Below the pieces are notes generated by a model. It made no database searches. It was not told the DNA's origin and saw only the letters and a list, made by a program, of their open reading frames with translations. Made by a program: the position numbers and the translations under genes. 64,000 nucleotides of DNA from Trypanosoma brucei gambiense DAL972. Lineage: Eukaryota; Euglenozoa; Kinetoplastea; Trypanosomatida; Trypanosomatidae. This document shows, one piece after another, positions 59,224 to 64,000 of this stretch (the stretch's first letter is position 1; every line of letters begins with the position of its first letter). The stretch is from assembly GCF_000210295.1 (NCBI RefSeq), contig NC_026741.1:930001-994000 (forward strand), in the 5' to 3' direction.

Positions 59224-60525
59224 TTATCGCGCGGCGGCATCGCCAGCCGGTGCCGTTAACTTGGCAGCATCCCTGACTTGCTTTCTTCTGCGACTTCCGA
59301 CGGCCGCGTCAACTCCGGGGGATTCTGTTGGGTGAAAGTCTGTCAAGACGATTTTCCCCCGCGCATGCCCTGAGGCCACCACGTCCATCACATCGCGCAC
59401 GCGCTCAATTGAGGCTGTTTCCACATGTAGGCGAAACGCGCCATTCTGATACAACCGCAGCGATTCCTCCACCACAGAACGCAATAACTTACGCGTCACC
59501 TCACTGCCATACAAACCAGCCAAACACACGTAGCTCACCGATATCTGCTTGCGGAAGAATACACCGCTATTCGCATCATTCGCGTTCATGGGCCCAGGAA
59601 GGACACAAATTGAACCACCAAACCGTAGTGCCTCCGCGTGTTTGGCTGCAAGTGCGGCGTCGGCAAGTTCTAGCACGTAGTCAACGCCCACACTTTGTGT
59701 GTGCTCAAGACACTCCTTTACCACATTGTTGGTGGTGTAATCGAACACAAAGTCGGCGCCAAGACTGCTGACGTACGGGACGTTGACTGTTGAACACGAC
59801 GCCAATACACATAGCCCGACGTACTTGGCTAGCTGCACAGCCACGCTACCGACGCCGCCCGACGCACCACTAATAAAGATGCTCCGTCCCCGCTCCACTC
59901 GCAACTTGTCGAAAAGTGCCACGTATGCCGCGCCCGCTGAGCATGGCATCGTTGACGCTTCGACGAAATCAATAAAGTCATTGCCGTCCGTCGGGGCCGG
60001 TATTTTCCCCAACGCGTCCGCATGCACTACGGCGTATTGACAAAATGTCCCCCCGAACGGTTGGGACATGTCCGCAAGAAAAGCAACTCGGTCACCGACG
60101 TGGAAGTCGTACTGCAGCTCTTTACTGCTATCCCAGCCCACGCTCTCAATGACACCGGCGCCTTCAACGCCCATCACATAAGGAAAGGGAAATAGAGTTT
60201 CTGGCCCCAGCATCGTTGAAGCCACACCGGTTCCACGGCTGAGGCCACCGGTAAATAGCGAACTGGAAACCTGGTAGCCAAACGCCGCCCGCTTTGCATC
60301 CACTGGGTTCACCGCTGCAGCATACAGCTTTACCCGGACCTGCCCCTTCCCAGGTGGTGGAATTGTTATTTCTGAGTTTATGGCCGCCGCTGCTTTCCAT
60401 TGCCGCACACACTTGGACACCATCCATCCATGGCACCGCAGCGCGTTGCCCAGTGCTTTCCCGCTGGTTCTGCCGTTGCCATTGATATCGTGAGAACTGG
60501 AAGGCTGCGACGTCCCTGCGCCCAT
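59224..60525 (-). CDS. zinc-independent quinone oxidoreductase (MDR family), candidate N-myristoylated
   Basis: 433 residues. The catalytic part (about 35-400) is a medium-chain dehydrogenase/reductase. It has VRVKLYAAAVNPVDAKR at the start and FPYVMGVEGAGVIESVG. Next is GDRVAFLADMSQPFGGTFCQYAVV, and the NADPH-binding IFISGASGGVGSVAVQLAKYVG at about 213-234. Conserved zinc-binding Cys/His are absent, as in quinone oxidoreductases (zeta-crystallin type). They reduce quinones or enones with NADPH. The N-terminus MGAGTS fits the N-myristoylation consensus, with Gly at 2 and Ser at 6. About 30 Ser/Gly-rich residues separate it from the enzyme. The C-terminal ~35 residues are basic. Membrane tethering is inference. 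Confidence 0.88.
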   Translation of the reverse strand: MGAGTSQPSSSHDINGNGRTSGKALGNALRCHGWMVSKCVRQWKAAAAINSEITIPPPGKGQVRVKLYAAAVNPVDAKRAAFGYQVSSSLFTGGLSRGTGVASTMLGPETLFPFPYVMGVEGAGVIESVGWDSSKELQYDFHVGDRVAFLADMSQPFGGTFCQYAVVHADALGKIPAPTDGNDFIDFVEASTMPCSAGAAYVALFDKLRVERGRSIFISGASGGVGSVAVQLAKYVGLCVLASCSTVNVPYVSSLGADFVFDYTTNNVVKECLEHTQSVGVDYVLELADAALAAKHAEALRFGGSICVLPGPMNANDANSGVFFRKQISVSYVCLAGLYGSEVTRKLLRSVVEESLRLYQNGAFRLHVETASIERVRDVMDVVASGHARGKIVLTDFHPTESPGVDAAVGSRRRKQVRDAAKLTAPAGDAAAR

Positions 60526-61153
60526 CTCCTCCCCGCCTGCCTTTCCTTTCTACCTTTATTTGTGTGTTGGTGCCGTCGCTGCTTCCTCGTGCTCTAAGCA
60601 AACCCCACCGCCTACCCCGCCGGAGCTACCTTATGCCTGTTCCACTTTCGTCGATAAGAGTACAGTGAAAATAGGCGCAAAGACAGTGAGCGAGTAGCTT
60701 GTCTTCTTCCCTCAGGTCGCTTTTGGAAAAGAAGGACAGAGCGCAACAAACCCACATTTGATATATCACGACATTCATAAAAAACAAGAAGATATTTTTT
60801 CTTTTTAAGGGATCAAATGGGTGCGGGCCGAAGAATTTACACCGTTAAGACAAGGAATTCTCTCGCAGATGGCGAGTGAATGATCGGAGTGAAACCAAAA
60901 AAAAAAAGCAAAGGGACTTGTACGCACACCTGACAGCGCGCGGTAGTCGGCTGATTGCATACCTCCATCCGCCCAGTCGTTCGCTTGACGCGTACGTCTC
61001 ACTTACCTTTTTTGTGCTGTCGTTTGTATCTATTGATCGTTGAGGAGCCAGATTATGAATGGATATCCGAAACGTGTAACTGTGAAAAGGGAAAGTAAGG
61101 GCAACCATGCCCTTGGTAATTACTAAAGTGCAGATGGCTGTGCATGGCACGAC
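60526..61153. other. intergenic region between CAF-1-like and oxidoreductase genes
   Basis: No gene. The sequence just before the oxidoreductase ATG is purine-rich on the minus strand; the more likely pyrimidine tract lies at about 60655-60700. Confidence 0.5.
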
Positions 61154-63271
61154 CTAGCGTTTGCTTCGCGAATCGCGGGAGGCACACACAACCTCCATGG
61201 CTGTCACAGCTAATGGTACTTCCTCACCCATGTCGTCGTCGTCACCTGACATTTCCTGCACATCGTCATCGTCATCATTTCCTTCTTTCCTATCGCCATC
61301 GTTGGCTGTACTGGCTCCAGCTTTCTGCTTTTTCCGCCTTTTGAACAGCCGTTCATCTGTAGCCGCCCATGGCTCAACGCGGTGAACCAAAATGCCATGG
61401 TTTCGTTCATAATGGCGACGTATTGTCCTCACCATCTCGGCTTGGGATACACCAACACAATAACCTCCTTCCAGAAGCACGGTAACAATTTTTGCTGTGG
61501 ATATCCTTGAGTTTGCTGCCACGATGCCGTGGAGGATGTCAACTTCCTGTCGTGTCATGTCCCGCTTGTCCTGTTGGCTGTGCGGTAAGAAGCTTTGTTG
61601 GTTCTCCCCCACATCAGTGCAGTTGCTATTTCCATTGGTAGTAAGTGAAGACCCCACATTACCACAAGAACGCAAGCATTGCTCGAACATAGTGGTGAAC
61701 ACCTCATCATTGAGCTCAGATGATATTCGTTCAAATTTATCGTAGTCACGCAGTGGGTGGTCTAGCGCAGAGACCGCAACAAATGGACCACTGAAGGCGG
61801 GAACAAACTTTTCCCTTCCTTTTAAACGGTTCCGTCGGCGCTCGCGTGAGTCGAACATACGCCGTTGAATTTCCGCCTCCGAGTCATCATCGTACTCATC
61901 GTTGTCGTTGATAAAGTCATTGTTGGCCTCGTCACTACCAACAATGCTACTACTGTTCTCATCAACTTCCTCATCGGAGTTGCTGTCGCCGCTCATTCCA
62001 ACATCCTCATCTCCGTCCGCCACATCCCAGTCATCACCAGAATCATACTCGTAGTCAAGGTTGGACATTTGTGGCATCTCCTCGCTAACACCAAACCGCG
62101 CTAACCGCATTAGCTCCTCTACATTGAGCGCATTTTGACTGTTGTAGGTGCCAAAATATGGGGGGCGCGACTCACAAGGATCAAAGCTAATTGCATAGAA
62201 CCCGCAAAAAATGATTTCATTGCAAAAATCCTTCCGCGGCGGTGGAAGTTGTACGTGGAAGCTACAAGGGCAACGACGTAACGCCTCGGTGACGTAGGCA
62301 CTACAACCATCATTTGTGTCGCTATGTGCGGTCGCGTGCTCTATCATCGCAGCAAAAGATGAGTATGGGGTCCCCACTCCTTGGTACATTTGGGTTGAGT
62401 GTGTTTCGTCTTCCTCTCCGGCCCAAACAACTTTACCGTTATTGGTAGCGCATACTTCGGACTGCAACGACTTTGGTGAAGTTTCACCTAAAAAGAGAAC
62501 ATCGTCAACATGCGGTTCCCTCTTCAGCGCAGGGCCGTCCGGCAACCAAAACTGTAGTGAGAGTGGTGACACCCTCTTGTCCTGCACAAATGGCGTGAAA
62601 AGTTTGTTAACGGTTGCTTTCGATTCCGTTGATTTCTTTGACTGTGTGTAAAATCCGAAACTCGCCAGACCACGAGAAGGTGGTGATAAAACCACTGGGT
62701 CAGTTGGTGTCGAATTTTCAGCCACCTTGGTGGGGGGCTCGACGGCTACCTTTTTGTTCTTATCAGCAGCGCCAGATGCCATGCTTCGAGGCCTTTTTGT
62801 TGTAATACGCGGGGTGATTTCATCAGGGGGCTCTATTTTCGCTATAACGCTCCTGACTAGGGCTAACCCAGGGTTGAATTGCGCTGCTTCTCTTTTCATC
62901 TGTGGAGCCCCACTTGGGAAAACTAAAGCGTCTTCCGAGTCATCGTCACTCGACGGTAGTCCGGTCCCATTGCATTTCTCAGATGTGGGAGCCTCGTTAA
63001 CAACCTCAGGTGAGGGTTGTGGTTTGCTCACCGATTCAGCACGTGCCATCCCCCTTGTTTTTACGCCTCCCCTGACTTTGTTGGGAGGTTTCGCAGGGGA
63101 TTTTTTTCTCTTCTGCTTCCCTGCGCTTTGTAATTCCCCGTTGTCTTCAGTTTTTGGCTTTTGTCCTTTTCTTCTCGCAGTGCGAGGGGCTGAAACCTTC
63201 TGAGGGTGCTTTTTCATCTCTTCACTCTGACCTTGTTCAGGTGCGTTCAGGGGCTCCGCGACACTATCCAT
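61154..63271 (-). CDS. CAF1A: chromatin assembly factor 1 large subunit (CAF1A/Cac1)-like
   Basis: 705 residues from an ATG. The first ~110 residues are basic and disordered (KQKRKKSPAKPPNKVRGG). The decisive block is near 350-430: FYAISFDPCESRPPYFGTYN, then LDYEYDSGDDWDVADGDED and an acidic run. This matches the RPPYxGTW...LDYExDSDxEW(E/D) signature of the ED region in CAF-1 p150/Cac1. CAF-1 deposits H3-H4 on new DNA behind the replication fork. The region after 560 has helices like the Cac1 winged-helix end (TRQEVDILHGIVAANSRISTAKIVTVLLEGGYCV). A second basic patch (RRKKQK) and an acidic tail follow. No clear KER helix was seen. An AG at 63366-63365 after a T-rich tract is the probable SL acceptor. 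Confidence 0.85.
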   Translation of the reverse strand: MDSVAEPLNAPEQGQSEEMKKHPQKVSAPRTARRKGQKPKTEDNGELQSAGKQKRKKSPAKPPNKVRGGVKTRGMARAESVSKPQPSPEVVNEAPTSEKCNGTGLPSSDDDSEDALVFPSGAPQMKREAAQFNPGLALVRSVIAKIEPPDEITPRITTKRPRSMASGAADKNKKVAVEPPTKVAENSTPTDPVVLSPPSRGLASFGFYTQSKKSTESKATVNKLFTPFVQDKRVSPLSLQFWLPDGPALKREPHVDDVLFLGETSPKSLQSEVCATNNGKVVWAGEEDETHSTQMYQGVGTPYSSFAAMIEHATAHSDTNDGCSAYVTEALRRCPCSFHVQLPPPRKDFCNEIIFCGFYAISFDPCESRPPYFGTYNSQNALNVEELMRLARFGVSEEMPQMSNLDYEYDSGDDWDVADGDEDVGMSGDSNSDEEVDENSSSIVGSDEANNDFINDNDEYDDDSEAEIQRRMFDSRERRRNRLKGREKFVPAFSGPFVAVSALDHPLRDYDKFERISSELNDEVFTTMFEQCLRSCGNVGSSLTTNGNSNCTDVGENQQSFLPHSQQDKRDMTRQEVDILHGIVAANSRISTAKIVTVLLEGGYCVGVSQAEMVRTIRRHYERNHGILVHRVEPWAATDERLFKRRKKQKAGASTANDGDRKEGNDDDDDVQEMSGDDDDMGEEVPLAVTAMEVVCASRDSRSKR

Positions 63272-64000
63272 GTTTCAGAGGGATATCGATTTTTAAAAAA
63301 TATACCAAAAAATCTCTTTTATACCCTTCAATCACTTTTTTCCGACTGGAGCGACACTTCTTTCCTCAAGAGAAAGAAAAAAATATATAAGCAGATCTAT
63401 ATCCCTTTTTTACTCACTTGTCACTTTTTTTTTTGAAAAAAAATGTCTTTGTTTCCCCTTCGTTATTTTCCGTATATTTTCTGTCTTCCCCGTTCGAAAT
63501 GCGCACTATCGATATGCCTTTGTGGGGGTTCCCTTCGCCGTAAACTCTCTTATGAGTGGGTGCGGGTACCTCTATATCTTTCTTTTGAGGCTGATGCACA
63601 GCCGCATATTATGCGGTCATGTTAATAATGTATGAAAGAAATGGGATGGGTAGTGGTGGTGGTGGTGAATAAATACGAGCAAAAACAGCGAGAATTAATG
63701 GGATCCAAGCGAAGAGGCTTGCGTCTAAGTGCTGGCACGTGTATGTGAAAGGTTGCCTGCCTTTCGGTACAACCAAGGCACGGCTGTATTGTCAAATATG
63801 ATTTGATAAGAGGGAGTTAATGAGGACAAGAAAGGAAGAAAAAAAAAGGTACAAGGGTCATAACCCACGAGGGCTTCATCAACTCAAATCATCGTTTATA
63901 CCCCGTTAAACAATTAAAAAAAAATTTCATTCCCCATAATTTCTTTAACTGTCTTGTTATAATATAGCTACATACACTCACCACCGGTTACACTTGAAGA
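63272..64000. other. region upstream of the CAF-1-like gene to the window edge
   Basis: No gene seen. On the minus strand, tttttttctttctcttgag with AG at 63366-63365 is a likely acceptor about 93 bases before the ATG. The remainder is probably 3' sequence of the next upstream gene, which lies outside the window. Confidence 0.55.

Overview
This window looks like nuclear DNA of an African trypanosome, most like the Trypanosoma brucei group. The reasons are: every convincing gene is intronless and lies on the minus strand; the spaces between genes are long and rich in (TA)n, (AC)n and homopolymer tracts; and many genes have a pyrimidine tract and AG just before the start codon, as expected of spliced-leader (SL) trans-splice acceptors. 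The window therefore reads as one polycistronic unit transcribed from high to low coordinates. The species call is inference from architecture and protein content.

Layout in transcription order (right to left): CAF-1 large-subunit-like chromatin assembly factor (63.3-61.2 kb); quinone oxidoreductase with a candidate N-myristoylation site (60.5-59.2); DDAH/amidinotransferase-like protein (59.0-57.6); 914-residue coiled-coil protein (56.5-53.7); 582-residue helical protein of unknown function (53.5-51.7); a gene cut by a 100-N gap (50.5-50.0); methyltransferase-like protein (48.7-48.1); MKS1-like B9-domain protein (47.5-46.0); small basic coiled-coil protein (45.5-45.1); small single-pass membrane protein, possibly Pet100-like (44.5-44.1); RING-H2 ubiquitin ligase (43.6-42.7); VTI1-like SNARE (39.8-39.1); tandem-BRCT protein (38.6-36.7); TRAPPC11-like protein (35.7-32.5); MMS19-like protein (32.1-29.3); thymidylate kinase (29.1-28.1); a tandem 2.3-kb duplication with two PLAC8-type cysteine-rich genes (27.4-24.1); Nopp140-like nucleolar protein with a 22-copy 99-bp repeat (22.2-19.2); CIAO1-like WD40 protein (18.8-17.6); PSP1-domain protein (17.2-16.0); NT-C2 plus coiled-coil protein (12.5-10.3); DEAD-box helicase containing an assembly artefact (9.2-6.1); proline-rich PPxY protein (4.8-3.8); then 3.8 kb without a convincing intact gene.

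Most genes are unrelated housekeeping functions, as is normal for trypanosomatid units. One functional link stands out: CIAO1 and MMS19, two partners of the cytosolic iron-sulfur targeting complex, lie about 10.5 kb apart.

The main points of interest are the PLAC8 pair, near-identical except for a swapped ~100-bp C-terminal cassette; the four-unit higher-order pattern in the Nopp140-like repeat; the CIAO1-like gene, whose first ATG lies upstream of its apparent SL acceptor; and a 758-bp perfect duplication flanking a 20-N gap, whose removal restores one in-frame helicase. I found no CRISPR array, convincing tRNA/rRNA gene or intact transposon. No wholly new system is evident; the PLAC8 cassette is the strongest candidate for undescribed biology.
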